Below are positions 11,310-21,439 of a stretch of 64,000 nucleotides of DNA, piece by piece. The notes under the pieces were generated by a model. That model made no database searches. It saw nothing but the letters and a program-made list of their open reading frames with translations, and was not told the DNA's origin. Both the position numbers and the translations under genes were made by a program. This DNA comes from Heterohyrax brucei (Eukaryota > Chordata > Mammalia > Hyracoidea > Procaviidae). Location: the NCBI GenBank assembly GCA_028571685.1, contig CM053143.1, forward strand, positions 7,865,501 through 7,929,500. The letters are read 5' to 3'. The stretch's first letter is position 1; every line of letters begins with the position of its first letter.

Positions 11310-11574
11310 GGGGCGAGCTGACCTTGTTGAGGAAAACAGCGCCCATGACGCCGAGAACCCTGGCAAGTGGCCTACGGGGTTGTGGACCATTAGAGTCACT
11401 TAATTAACATAAGGGAGTTTCATTTCAGTGGAGTTGAGCCTCTGGGAAAGAAGTGATAGCTAGTTGGTCCGGGGGCAGCTACTCTGATTTGAATGGGCTT
11501 CCCGGAATAGCTGGCAGGTAAGACGTTTTGACTTGGGCCGCTCTGGGAATGGTTGTGGGGCGGGGGGGGGCTTG

Positions 11575-11706
11575 GGTTTCAGCCTAACAGTTGTCAACTC
11601 AAATCCACCAGCTGCTCCCTGAAAATGCAGTGAATCAGTTCTACTCTGTCCTATAGGATCACCATGAATCAGAAATGATTTCGATAGCAATGAGCTTTTG
11701 ATTTGG
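11575..11706 (+). mobile_element. AfroSINE, 5'-incomplete
   Basis: From 'agcctaacagttgtcaactc' to 'gatttcgatagcaatgagct'. It lacks the head and could be the other part of the SINE beginning at 11085. Confidence 0.8.
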
Positions 11707-11709
11707 TAG

Positions 11710-12010
11710 GAGCTACAGCAAGAGTGGCAGGCCCAGCTTGGGGCCAGAAAAGCTAGTATTTTCCTGTTTCTCTGTTGACATTCTCACATCTTCTACTGTA
11801 TTTTCCTTCGCATGCAGCCTAAAGCCCAGCAGGATTTTAAAGAAAAGGAATTAGTACTTGTGGCAGGAGAGAAAAGGAAAGAGACATGTTTTATAGCTCC
11901 AATTTCTGAGAAATACAGTTTTACTCCCCTGCTTCTCTCCTTCCTCCTTTCAATTTTCCAAGAGGGAGGATGGTCTGGGGACACAGTTAGGACTGTATGC
12001 TAACCAGCCC
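11710..12010. other. No recognised element
   Basis: About 300 bases of unassigned intron. Confidence 0.4.
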
Positions 12011-12013
12011 ATG

Positions 12014-12357
12014 CTGCTGTGTGTCACAAACTCAACTCCTACTGATCCTATAAGATAGAGCAGAACTGCCCTACAGGCAAACCCTGGTGGTGTAGTGATT
12101 AATTGCTACAGCTTCTAATCCACCAACCATTCCTTGGAAACTCTACAGGCAGTTGACTCTGTCCTACAGGGTCACTGTGAGTCAAAATTAACTCCCCAGC
12201 AGTGGGTTTGTTTGTTTCTTTCTGTACAGAGTCTACTAGGATGTCATCTTCAAGGGAGCAGATTACCACATCTTTCCTCTCACAGAGAGGTGGTGGGTTT
12301 TAATAGCAGACTTTTGGTTAGCAGCCAGGAGTTTATCACTCCATCACTAGGACTTCT
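12014..12357 (-). mobile_element. AfroSINE interrupted by another AfroSINE
   Basis: The tail half lies at 12014-12076 (complement, '...gagcagaactgccctacag') and the head half at about 12230-12357 ('...cagacttttggttagcagcc'). The element at 12077-12222 sits between them, inserted in the opposite orientation. Confidence 0.8.
12077..12222 (+). mobile_element. AfroSINE nested within an AfroSINE
   Basis: Complete short-form copy from 'gcaaaccctggtggtgtagt' to 'cagtgggtttgtttgtttc'. Flanked by 'ctacag' and 'tgtacag', a probable partial target duplication. It is younger than its host SINE. Confidence 0.85.
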
Positions 12358-12875
12358 TAACCAGCCCACAGAAAAAGATGTATCTGAAATTATTTTGGAT
12401 TCCTGACATCTTTAAAAGAAATGTCTAATTTTGTTCCCAGAGTGATGATCACTCATGAACAAAAAAGGCCTTCCTAATATTATACTCAACTGCCACTTGC
12501 TTTATGTCCCAAGAGGGACAGTGGAGAAGAAAGTGCTTAAACAGACTTAAAAGCTCTGTTTTCCAGGAAAACAGAGGCAAAACCAGAACACATACAAAAA
12601 GACTTTAATTCACATTCTTCAATGAAAAAAAACACTTCATATTAAAAGGTTAAACTTCACATTAGATGTATATTTAAACATAATAAAATTGCTTGGCATT
12701 CATTTTGTACAGAATGAAACTAAAAATGACGGTTCAAAAGAAATTATAAAAGAGTATATATGAACATAATAGTAGCATCTGTCTCATGGTGTGGCTGTGA
12801 CACTTGAATAGGATGACATGTATACAGGGTTTAGCAGAGTGCTTAGGACACAGAAAGTCTTCAAAAATAACAGCT
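12358..12875. other. No recognised element
   Basis: A/T-rich intron without identifiable repeat ends. Confidence 0.4.
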
Positions 12876-12990
12876 ATGCAGTTATTTATTCAACTAATAG
12901 ATACCAAATACTTTATGTCAGTCACTGTTCTGGTGACTGAGAACACAGCAATGAACAGAAGAGGTCTTTCTCCCTGATGAAATACAATAC
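12876..12990 (-). mobile_element. L2 LINE 3' end fragment
   Basis: The complement of the L2 3' end is visible ('tatttattcaactaatagat', 'gtcactgttctggtgactga', 'acacagcaatgaacagaa'). Confidence 0.65.
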
Positions 12991-13042
12991 TTAGTCTCAT
13001 TATCTACCACTTAACTAGTGCTTAATATTATTATTATTGCTA

Positions 13043-13153
13043 AACCAGTGATTCTCAAGGAGGTTTGGGAGGATTACAATGCACAGGGCAGCCTCTTACA
13101 ACAAATAATTGTTTGGGCCAAAATATCAGTAGTGTTGAGGTTGAAAGACCCTG
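13043..13153 (+). mobile_element. MER20 hAT element, internally deleted
   Basis: Left end 'aaccagtgattctcaagg'; right half 'ttacaatgcacagggcagcc', 'caacaaataattgtttgggc', 'agtagtgttgaggttgaaag'. These match MER20 order with the centre missing. It lies about 2.9 kb downstream of the NR3C2 exon. Confidence 0.75.
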
Positions 13154-13222
13154 TTGTAAGTGTTTTATGGATTAACTCAGTTAATCTTTAAAATAACCCT
13201 ATGAGGTAGGAACTATCAGTAT
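13154..13222 (-). mobile_element. MIR fragment
   Basis: 'aactcagttaatctttaaaa' followed by 'taaccctatgaggtaggaac' is the complement of the MIR core. Confidence 0.65.
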
Positions 13223-13284
13223 GGCTCTTTTGTTATTTTATAATAATAAGTAGTAATATATACCATGATGTAGTACTGATACTG

Positions 13285-13308
13285 CATATATATATATTCA
13301 TATATATA
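13285..13308. repeat. AT-rich microsatellite
   Basis: Short (AT)n runs, 'catatatatatattcatata'. Confidence 0.75.
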
Positions 13309-13391
13309 TTTTCCCTCTAAAATAAATATACAACTTGCAGCATGCCAAACATTCTACTTTGCAATCTTGGAGATCAGTTCATATTGTATTT

Positions 13392-13583
13392 ATTTCCAGT
13401 TGCCAATGGGTCTACTTTGACAAGACTCCCGTTGTGTATCAGGGTGGAACTGGGCTCCAGATGGGTTTGAACAGCTGATTTTTCAGAGGTAAACATCAGG
13501 CTTTTCCTCCTAAGGGTGCCTAGGTGGACTCAAACCTCCAGCAGCCAAGCTTGTTAACCACTGACACTACCCAACGACTCCAT
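13392..13583 (-). mobile_element. AfroSINE, diverged long form
   Basis: Complement orientation with 'agttgccaatgggtctactt', 'gaacagctgatttttcagag' and 'gttaaccactgacactaccc'. Confidence 0.72.
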
Positions 13584-14003
13584 TACTACCTACAGAGCCT
13601 CCCTTTATCCATATTAACATCTTCAGACTATTCCAAGTTTATTTAAACAATTCTGAATAGGCAAATATTTAATGTATTTCTGATATTTAAAAAAATTCTA
13701 CAATGAATAACTTATGCACACACTTCTCACATTGCAAGAATATATTCAGGATGAATTCCTGTAAGCGGAACTGTTGAGTCACAGGGTATTTGCCTTTTAA
13801 CATTTCATTGAAATAGCTCAATTGCTCTTCATAGAGTTATATCAACTTATACCTCCACTTTAAATGCCTGAGCTCACCAATGAGTGTAACTTTGTTTCTG
13901 TAAGGTCTTCAAACAACATGCAATAAAAAATGTTTTATCTTTGCCAATCTGTAAAAGATAATAATCTCATTATATTTTTAATTTTCATTTCTCTTTTTAT
14001 AAT

Positions 14004-14148
14004 TAGTGGTCAACTGCTATGTCTGCTGACCAAAAGGTTGGCAGTTCAAATCTGCCAGGTGTTTCCTGGAAACTTTATGGGGCAGTTCTACTCTGACCTA
14101 TAGGGTTGCTGGGAGTTGGAATCAACTCAATGGCAGCAGGTTTGGTTC
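14004..14148 (+). mobile_element. AfroSINE, slightly 5'-truncated
   Basis: Starts at 'tagtggtcaactgctatgtc' without the usual 'ccctggtgg' and ends 'caatggcagcaggtttggtt'. Confidence 0.88.
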
Positions 14149-14447
14149 TTATTATGATTAGACAGATAATCGTTTCTTGTGTTTTAAAAAACAAACAAGT
14201 TACTTTTTTTCTGTGAATGTTCTGTCCATTCCCTTTCATCATTTTTCCAATGAGTTGGCTCCTTTTTTTTTTTTTAATGAACTTGTAGTAGCTCTTTACC
14301 TTTGTGGAAAATAAACCCTTCATCTACAAATTACAACTATCTCCCACTAGTTTCTTACTTTTCAGTTACTTTTTTGTAATATTTGATTTGTAATTAGTGT
14401 TGATTTTCTCAAAAAAGAAAATTTAAGTCTTTGGTTTATTTCATATG

Positions 14448-15005
14448 AGAACTGCCAGTGAAGCTGGTGAACTTATCATAAAAAAAGTGCTGTGTACCTC
14501 CCTGCTGAATATCACTACAGTCACCTTCAAAGTACTCCCCTTGGGGAGCCATGCACCAATGCCAGGGCCTACTCCACCCTTCCAAGCAACTCAGACTCTT
14601 TTTCTAGAATGATCATCAGAGCTGTCCTCAGACTACCTTTGATGTCCTGAATATCATCAAAACATCTTCCTTTAAATCTTTTCTTTATCTTTGGGTAAAG
14701 AAAAATTTATTGGGGGCCAGATCAGGTGAGTAGGGAGGGTGTTCCAATATAGTTATTTGTTTATGGGCTAAAAACTCCCTCATAGACAGCTACACAGTTC
14801 AGTTTGTGAACTTGCCACTGGGCCACTGTGCACAATGGGCATTCCAGAAAGAGTTCCAAAACTGCTCTGAAGGGTGGACTAGGTGCTGGGATTGGTGTAT
14901 AGCTTCCCAAGGGGTATACTTCAAGGTGACCTTAGTGATATTCAGCAATTAGTTATGTAACACTTAGAACAATGACGTTCAAGGACTTAATTGTCAGACC
15001 TTGCA
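14448..15005 (-). mobile_element. Fold-back mariner element with long inverted repeats
   Basis: About 557 bases. The left arm (from 'gctgaatatcactacagtca' to 'tctagaatgatcatcagagc') and the right arm ('cattccagaaagagttccaa' to 'gaccttagtgatattcagca') are imperfect reverse complements of roughly 180-200 bases each. The centre, on the minus strand, retains a mariner transposase C-terminal remnant (ACACCCTCCCTACTCACCTG, the PYSPDL region). It has the same structure as 54009-54565 but in the opposite orientation. Confidence 0.78.
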
Positions 15006-16003
15006 TTTAGCTCTTTTCCACTTGGCGAGCATAAAAACAGTCTCTGTTTTCTTTTAGTACTTCTGTGATTATTTTTGACACTGTAAAGCTCTTGAAACAC
15101 CAGAAGTTACTGTGCCATACAGTAAGAGTTTGGATTTCACTTGTTTTCTAGATGGACACCTGGTTGTCACAACATTATCTACTGGTTCATCTATCCTTTC
15201 CCTACCGATAGGAAATGCCAGCTCTATCATATACAGACTTACAGTATTATTTCTATTTATTTTTGACTTTCCAGACTGTTCCACTGATCTGACAACCAAT
15301 ATACCAGTATCACTGTCATTTTAATTATTGTACCTGTATAAAAAGTCACAAATAACATGTTTTCATATATGGTATAAGTTATTTGCTCTTATTTTTTGTT
15401 ATTTTTCAGAATTTTTCTAGCTGTTTGTCAGGAACTTTGAATCAATTGGAATTTTTATTAGGATTGTGATATATTTTTAAATTAGGAAAAAATGATGCCT
15501 TTAGGATACTGAATCTTTCCATCCATGGACATCATTTACTTTCTCATTTAGTTTAAGCATTCCTCCTCTTTAAAAGCCTCCACTTCTTTTGGTGAGGTTC
15601 TGTAACATTTTAAAGTTGTTTTTTCCCCATATGTATGTTTTTTTATTCTTATTACATTTACTCCAGAGTTAAGAATGTATTTCTTTCTGGTCAATGTTAT
15701 CACACACAGGTCTTATTTATGAACAGGCATGGCAGTAAAAGCTGTTACCTATAGTTTTACATAAAAAGTACCCATTTTTGTTTTGTTTTTTGTTAAGTTA
15801 CCAGTTCTTGAAAGTTTAGCAAATGCAGGTTTGAAAACATAATATACTCCTTTTTAAACTCCAGCTAAGAAATATTTTTCTCCTAAAATATGTTAGCACG
15901 AAAAATAGAACTTATTCGATTTTTAAGAAACTCTAGTTTCTTAAATTTTGGAGGTACACATATCTTAACAGTGTTGTATTGAATTATTAACAATTTGTAT
16001 TCA

Positions 16004-16404
<401 letters not shown>

Positions 16405-17560
16405 CTACTGATTTATTTATTCAAAAATATTTACTGAACAACTACTAGGTATCAGAAACCATTAGAAGCACTAAGGAATACAGCCACGAACACCACAGAT
16501 CAGTCTTGGTGCTTGCTAAGTTTCATTCTAGTGAAGGAGCTACATAATACACAAGGTAAGAGTGTAAAATACATAAAATGTTAGTAACAAGTTGTAGATA
16601 GGAAAATGAAGGAGGGAAAGGACTTACTATTTGGTGGAGATGGGAGAGGATGTTGAAAGCTGAAAGAGAGTTGAGAGAGAAGGCCTCACTGAATGGGCCA
16701 TTTTAAAATAAAGGTCTAATGGAAATGAGGATGCTAACTGGGTTTGTATCTGGGAGAGAAAACACACCATGCCGAGGCAGAGGGACAAGCGACTGCGGTA
16801 GGAGAAGGATGGGGGATGCCTGGCATATTCTAGAAGTGGCAAAAACACCCATGTCGATGAGTAGAGACAGTGAGTGACGAGGAACAGGAGATGAAGTCAA
16901 AGAGGCCACACAATCCTGATCATCTAGAGCCTTCTGGGCCATATTCAAGACTTGGAATTTCACTTCACGTGAGATGGGAGGCCGCCAGACTAGAGGCTTG
17001 GAGCAGACAAGTAATGTGATCTGATTTACACTTCACAGAATCACACTGGCTGCTGTATTGAAAACTGATGGAAGTGGATCAAAGACAAGAGTAGGGAGAC
17101 CAGGGGTAGGAAGCTATCACTATAATCTAGCAGAGAGGTGATGGTGGGTTGAATCAATGTGGCAACAGTGAGGGCCATGGAAGTACTCAGGTTCTAGCCA
17201 GGATTTGCTGACAGATCAAATATGAGATATGAGGCGAAAAGGGAGTTAAAGAGTTCTCAAGATTCTTGGGCTCAACTAGGACAATGGAACTGTCAAGGAC
17301 GAAGATGAGGCAGACTGTGGTTTGTGGGCCAATTTCAGCCACAGCAACAACAGTAATACTTCAGCTTAGACTTGGAGATGCTAAGCATTCGCTGTCTGAT
17401 AGGCTTGTAAATGAAGGTGTGAGGTCCACAGTTAGATACCGGATCTTGACTTAGTAAGAAGCTTGTGCTGGAGATGTGGTCATGTTAATCCTCATTATTT
17501 TATGCCAGGGAGGTATAGATGAGGTCATATCAAGAGTGATCACAAACTGGAAAGAAAACT
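16405..17560 (-). mobile_element. Ancient L2-like interspersed repeat
   Basis: Contains phrases of a widespread ancient mammalian repeat: 'aggcctcactgaatgggcca', 'aagtaatgtgatctgattta', 'cacactggctgctgtattga', 'aatctagcagagaggtgatg', 'aggatttgctgacagatcaa'. The left 3' end looks like L2 in minus orientation. Related fragments lie at 28850-29105 and 30530-31080. The family name is uncertain. Confidence 0.55.
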
Positions 17561-18530
17561 GGTCCACAGACTAAGTTATGGGTCACAGAAAGAGAAAGAC
17601 TCTCAATGACTACTGGGAAACAGTGAACAGGCTTTAAACCACTTCCTTCCACCTAGTAGTAACCTACTTGAAAATTAACAAGTTACCTGGAATAGTGAGA
17701 AAACAGGACTTAAAGATCTGATTTTTTTTTTTCTGATTATCACTTTATTCTTCCATACCATCATCCTGAGAGACTCTATGCAATGGAAATCCTTTATGTG
17801 TACCACCAAAGAGCTGAAAAAGTCAAACTGCCATAACTCAGAAGATGTTTTACTCGCTGGGATTTCTCTTAGTTCATTCTGTAACTAGTGACTGTAAGAA
17901 TGACTGGGTTATAATCAGAACACAAGAGGGAAGTTACTGTGGAGAAAAGAGTGGCTGTATTTTTTACACACCATTCATACTTCCACTGTTGGAAATTCCT
18001 GTACTTAGCTTAAGTCAACTTCCGTTAAGGATTCTCTGTTAACACCTGGCAACCAGACAAGCCATTAACAGCAAGAATTCCCTCATCAGCTTTAGGGATT
18101 CAAAATCATCTAACAAGAAAGGTACAGAGGGAATGAGACACTGGATAGTATGCTTCAACATTTGTATTAGAAAGAAGCACAGGCCTGGATGAAGGCCTTT
18201 GTAGGCCTTGACCAGCCAGCACAAGTCCTCAGGCCTCACAGATGGCCGGCAGACAGAGAAGGAGAGGAGAGGGAGACGGACAGAAGAGAAGAGGAGGGGG
18301 AGACAAGGCCAGAAGGAAAGCGGGAAAGGCAAGAAGGCCTGGAACACAATTTTGACCTAGCTGAAAGGACTTTAAAAATCATGACTTGCTAAAACCATGC
18401 TAGACACTGTCATCTGTACAATTCCTGATGTGGCCCCACAAGAAGCCTCCGAAGCATGTAATATGTACTTTGCTACTTTCTCAGTTGACAGGGCAACCCC
18501 TCAGCCCCAGCCAGAGCCAGGTAGTTAGAG
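17561..18530. other. Unassigned intron sequence
   Basis: No repeat family recognised. A T run lies at 17726-17735. A purine-rich tract at 18250-18335 is listed separately. Confidence 0.4.
18250..18335 (+). repeat. Polypurine tract
   Basis: Nearly all A/G ('gagaaggagaggagagggag', 'gaagagaagaggagggggag') with only a few C interruptions and no single repeating unit. Confidence 0.75.
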
Positions 18531-18534
18531 GTCA

Positions 18535-18722
18535 GGAGCTTGGGTTCAAAGTAAACAGGCTCTGGCACTTACTACTCATGTGGCTTTGGGCAAGCAACTT
18601 AACCTTCTTGAGTCTCACTTCCCTAAAGGATAAGTGAGATGTATGTAAATTTTACATTAGCCTTAACCCTGAAACACAGTTAGTATTCAAAAAATGATAG
18701 CAATTATATCAATAGTCCTAGT
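18535..18722 (+). mobile_element. MIR SINE
   Basis: MIR core: 'gggttcaaagtaaacaggct', 'ggcaagcaacttaaccttct', 'gagtctcacttccctaaagg', 'taagtgagatgtatg'. Confidence 0.8.
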
Positions 18723-19160
18723 AAACATTGTCCACCTGGAATTCTCTAATTAATGAAAATATTTTTCTAAATGAAGGTGAAATGGAGATATTTTTGGATA
18801 GACAAAAACTAAGATAATTTGTTTTAGCACCAAAAGTACATTACAAGAAATGCAAAAGCAAGTTCTTTAAGCTGAAGGGAAATGATACCAGATGGAAATC
18901 TGGATATACAGAAAAGAACTGGAAATGGTAAATACATGTGAAATTTTATTTTCTCAAATTCTTTAACAGTCAAACTGGATAGATACTAACCATTATACCA
19001 CCATGTATTTCCATATATTCCCTAATACAGTTTTATTATTTTTATATGTATGCAAAATATTTTATAACATAGCACAAAGACAGGATGGGATATACATGAA
19101 ACTCTACTGATGAAAATTTCTTACAGTTTACTTGAAATGGTACAATAGTTATTTATGGTA
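18723..19160. other. No recognised element
   Basis: AT-rich intron sequence, nothing identified. Confidence 0.4.
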
Positions 19161-19330
19161 GCCTGAAATCCTGGTGATGTAGCAGTTAATTGTTATGGCC
19201 ACTAATCAAAAAGGTCAGCAATTTGAACTCACCAGGTGCTCCTTGGAAACTCTGTGGGGCAGAGTAGACTGCCCTATAGGATTTTTATGAGTTGCAATCA
19301 ATTCAATGGCAGTGGTTTGGTTTTGGTTTA
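19161..19330 (+). mobile_element. AfroSINE, first of three in tandem
   Basis: 'gcctgaaatcctggtgatgt' head to 'aatggcagtggtttggtttt' tail. Confidence 0.9.
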
Positions 19331-19336
19331 GGTATA

Positions 19337-19494
19337 GGAAGCCCTGGAGACCTATTGGTTATGTGTTACAACTGTTAACCAAATGGTCGACAGCTCAGAT
19401 TTGCCACTTTCTCCTTGGAGACTCTATGCGAGCAGTTATACTCTGTCCTATGAGTCGGAATCCACTCAATGGCAATAGGTTTGGTTTGGGGTTT
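19337..19494 (+). mobile_element. AfroSINE, second of three in tandem
   Basis: 'ggaagccctggagacctatt' head to 'ggcaataggtttggtttggg' tail, only about six bases after the preceding copy. Confidence 0.9.
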
Positions 19495-19652
19495 ATAGAA
19501 GCCTTGGTGACACAGTAGTTAAAGAATTTGGCTGTTAGTCAAAAGATGGGCAGTTCAAATCTATCAGCTGCCTCTTACAAACCTTATGGGGCAGTTTGAC
19601 TCTGTCCTACAGGGTCACCAGGAGTTGGAATCAACTCAAAGGCAACTGGTGG
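19495..19652 (+). mobile_element. AfroSINE, third of three in tandem
   Basis: 'tagaagccttggtgacacag' head to 'ggcaactggtggctt' tail, directly joined to the second copy. Confidence 0.9.
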
Positions 19653-19689
19653 CTTATGATAACAGTACATGCTGTATTCCCTAGGGTGG

Positions 19690-19874
19690 CAGTTTTCAAA
19701 GTATCCTCCCTAGACCAGAAGTATAACTATAAACTAGGAATTTGTTAGAAAATTAAACTCGCAGGCTCTACTCCAGACTTACTAACTCAGAAATTGGTGT
19801 ATAAGGCCTAGAAGTCAGTGTTTTATATAAACCTTCAGGTGGTACTGATGCATTCTAAAGTTTGGAAAACACTG
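19690..19874 (+). mobile_element. MER5A hAT element
   Basis: Ends 'cagttttcaaagt' and 'aaagtttggaaaacactg' are the inverted termini. The body has 'ggaatttgttagaaaattaa', 'ctccagacttactaactcag' and 'ttcaggtggtactgatgcat'. Near full length. Confidence 0.9.
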
Positions 19875-19904
19875 TCTTAGAGCACTCACTAAGATACCGG
19901 AACT

Positions 19905-20975
19905 AAGACATGCTGAAGAGAGACAACAGAGGTGTACAATATCACACCAGATCCAAAAAAGGCAGAAAAGGGACAACAAATAACAGAGGCTACAAACAGA
20001 AAAGAAATGCCAAGAAAAATGACATCAACACAAGCACAGCAATAATTAAAGGCAAACGGTCTCAATACTGAAACAAAAAGACAATGCAGTGGAGGAGATT
20101 TAAAAAGCAAGACCCATACATATCCTGATACATATTTTTAAATATAAAGGCACAGACAGGTTAAAGGATGAAAAGATACAGATCATAGAACAATAAGCAT
20201 CAGAAAGCTGATGTGGCTACATTGAAATCAATGTAGAGTTGAAGACAGAGTAACACCAGAGGTAAAGCAAGTCATTTCATAAGGATCTTTTCAGAAATAA
20301 CAATACTAAATGCTAAATGTGTATGTATGAAATTGTAGAGCTGTGAAATAAAACAGGCAGCAGTGACAGAAAAGGAAAAAAAAGATAAATTAAAAATCAT
20401 AGTTGGGAATTTGAAAACCTCCTTTCAGCAACCGGTACAAAAATGACTGTACAGAAAATCACTAAGTATATAGAAGATTTGAACAATACTGGCAACCATG
20501 TTGACCTAATTAATATTTAGGTCAGGCAACAGCATAATGCACATGCTCTTCTCAAGTGCCTATAGAACATTCACTGAGATAGATGAATATGTCATATCCC
20601 AAACATTAACAAGTCTCAAATTTTATAAAGACTGAAATCACAGAGTATTTTCTGACCTCAAAAAACTTAAATAGAAATCAATAACAAACATATACAGAAA
20701 ATCTCCACATATTAAAAAATGAAGCAGCACACTTCTAAATAATTTAGGGGCCACAGAATTTGCAAGGAATTTGATCAACCGCATAAATATCACAAAAGAA
20801 CATTTAAAACTGAATGGTGAAGAAAAAACTACCAAAAATTTGTGGAATACAGCTAAAGCAGTTCTCAGAGGCAAATTTTTCGGTTTATATTCTTACAGCA
20901 GAAGAGAAGTTGAACACTGATGTCCCGCCTTAAAAAGCCAGGAAAAAAGCAATGAAAACCAAGGTAAATCAAACC
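19905..20975 (+). mobile_element. Old L1 ORF2 fragment
   Basis: Plus-strand L1 ORF2 text between endonuclease and RT: 'aattaaaggcaaacggtctc', 'ttaaaggatgaaaagataca', 'gtggaatacagctaaagcag', 'ttctcagaggcaaatttttc'. Many stops. Confidence 0.78.
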
Positions 20976-21365
20976 ACAATACAGGCATGTCTAGTTTTAT
21001 TGCCCTTCTCTTTACTATTGTTCACAGATACTAAATTTTCTACAAATGGGTATGTGGCAACTTTGTGTCAAGCAACTCTATTCCAACAGCATGTGCTCAC
21101 TTCATGTCTCTCTGTCATGTTTTGCTAACTCTCACAATACTTCCAACTTTCTCATTATTATTAATGAAAAATCATATTAATGATTAATTCATATTGGAGA
21201 ATTAATCACCATAACTAGACCCAGCAATCGTGACCCACCATCAGTGATCTCTGATGCTGCTATTGTAATTGTTTGGGGGCACCATGAACTGCACCCATGT
21301 AAGATGGCAAACTGAACTGATAAATTTTGAGTATGTTCTGACTGCTCCATCTACCAGCTGTTCGC

Positions 21366-21402
21366 AATCTCTCTGTCTCTCTCTGTCTCTCTCTCTCTGG
21401 GC
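21366..21402. repeat. (CTCTGT)/(CT)n low-complexity run
   Basis: 'tctctctgtctctctctgtc' within the left part of Tigger1; likely expansion of an element-internal CT tract. Confidence 0.7.
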
Positions 21403-21439
21403 CTCCCTGTTCTCTGAGACATGACAGTACTGAAGTTAT

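Larger units (their letters stand above)
11172..11520 (-). mobile_element. GC-rich LTR-like block (possible ERV1-type solo LTR)
   Basis: This stretch is much richer in G+C and CpG than its surroundings. Read on the minus strand it has a TATA box (CTTTATAAG at about 11309-11302), about 75 bases of GC-rich leader, a poly(A) signal AATAAA (11227-11222), a TTTTCGTTGTC run and a pyrimidine-rich end. That order of TATA box, short R region, poly(A) signal and U5 is characteristic of gammaretrovirus-like LTRs. Ends are approximate; the 3' end may be the TTTCA at 11172. I see no attached coding sequence. An unrelated GC-rich promoter fragment cannot be excluded. Confidence 0.5.
13600..15770 (-). mobile_element. 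Old L1 LINE (3' UTR and ORF2), interrupted
   Basis: Decayed L1 on the minus strand. 13640-13990 carries 3' UTR-like text. 15130-15770 carries ORF2 RT-region text ('gttccactgatctgacaacc', 'atctttccatccatggacat'), with stops throughout. A SINE (14004-14148) and a fold-back mariner (about 14448-15005) have inserted into it. Confidence 0.65.

Noticed and set aside
19161-19652. Regularly spaced direct repeats resembling a CRISPR-like array
   Set aside because: They are three diverged SINEs of about 155 bases each, not short identical repeats with unique spacers.
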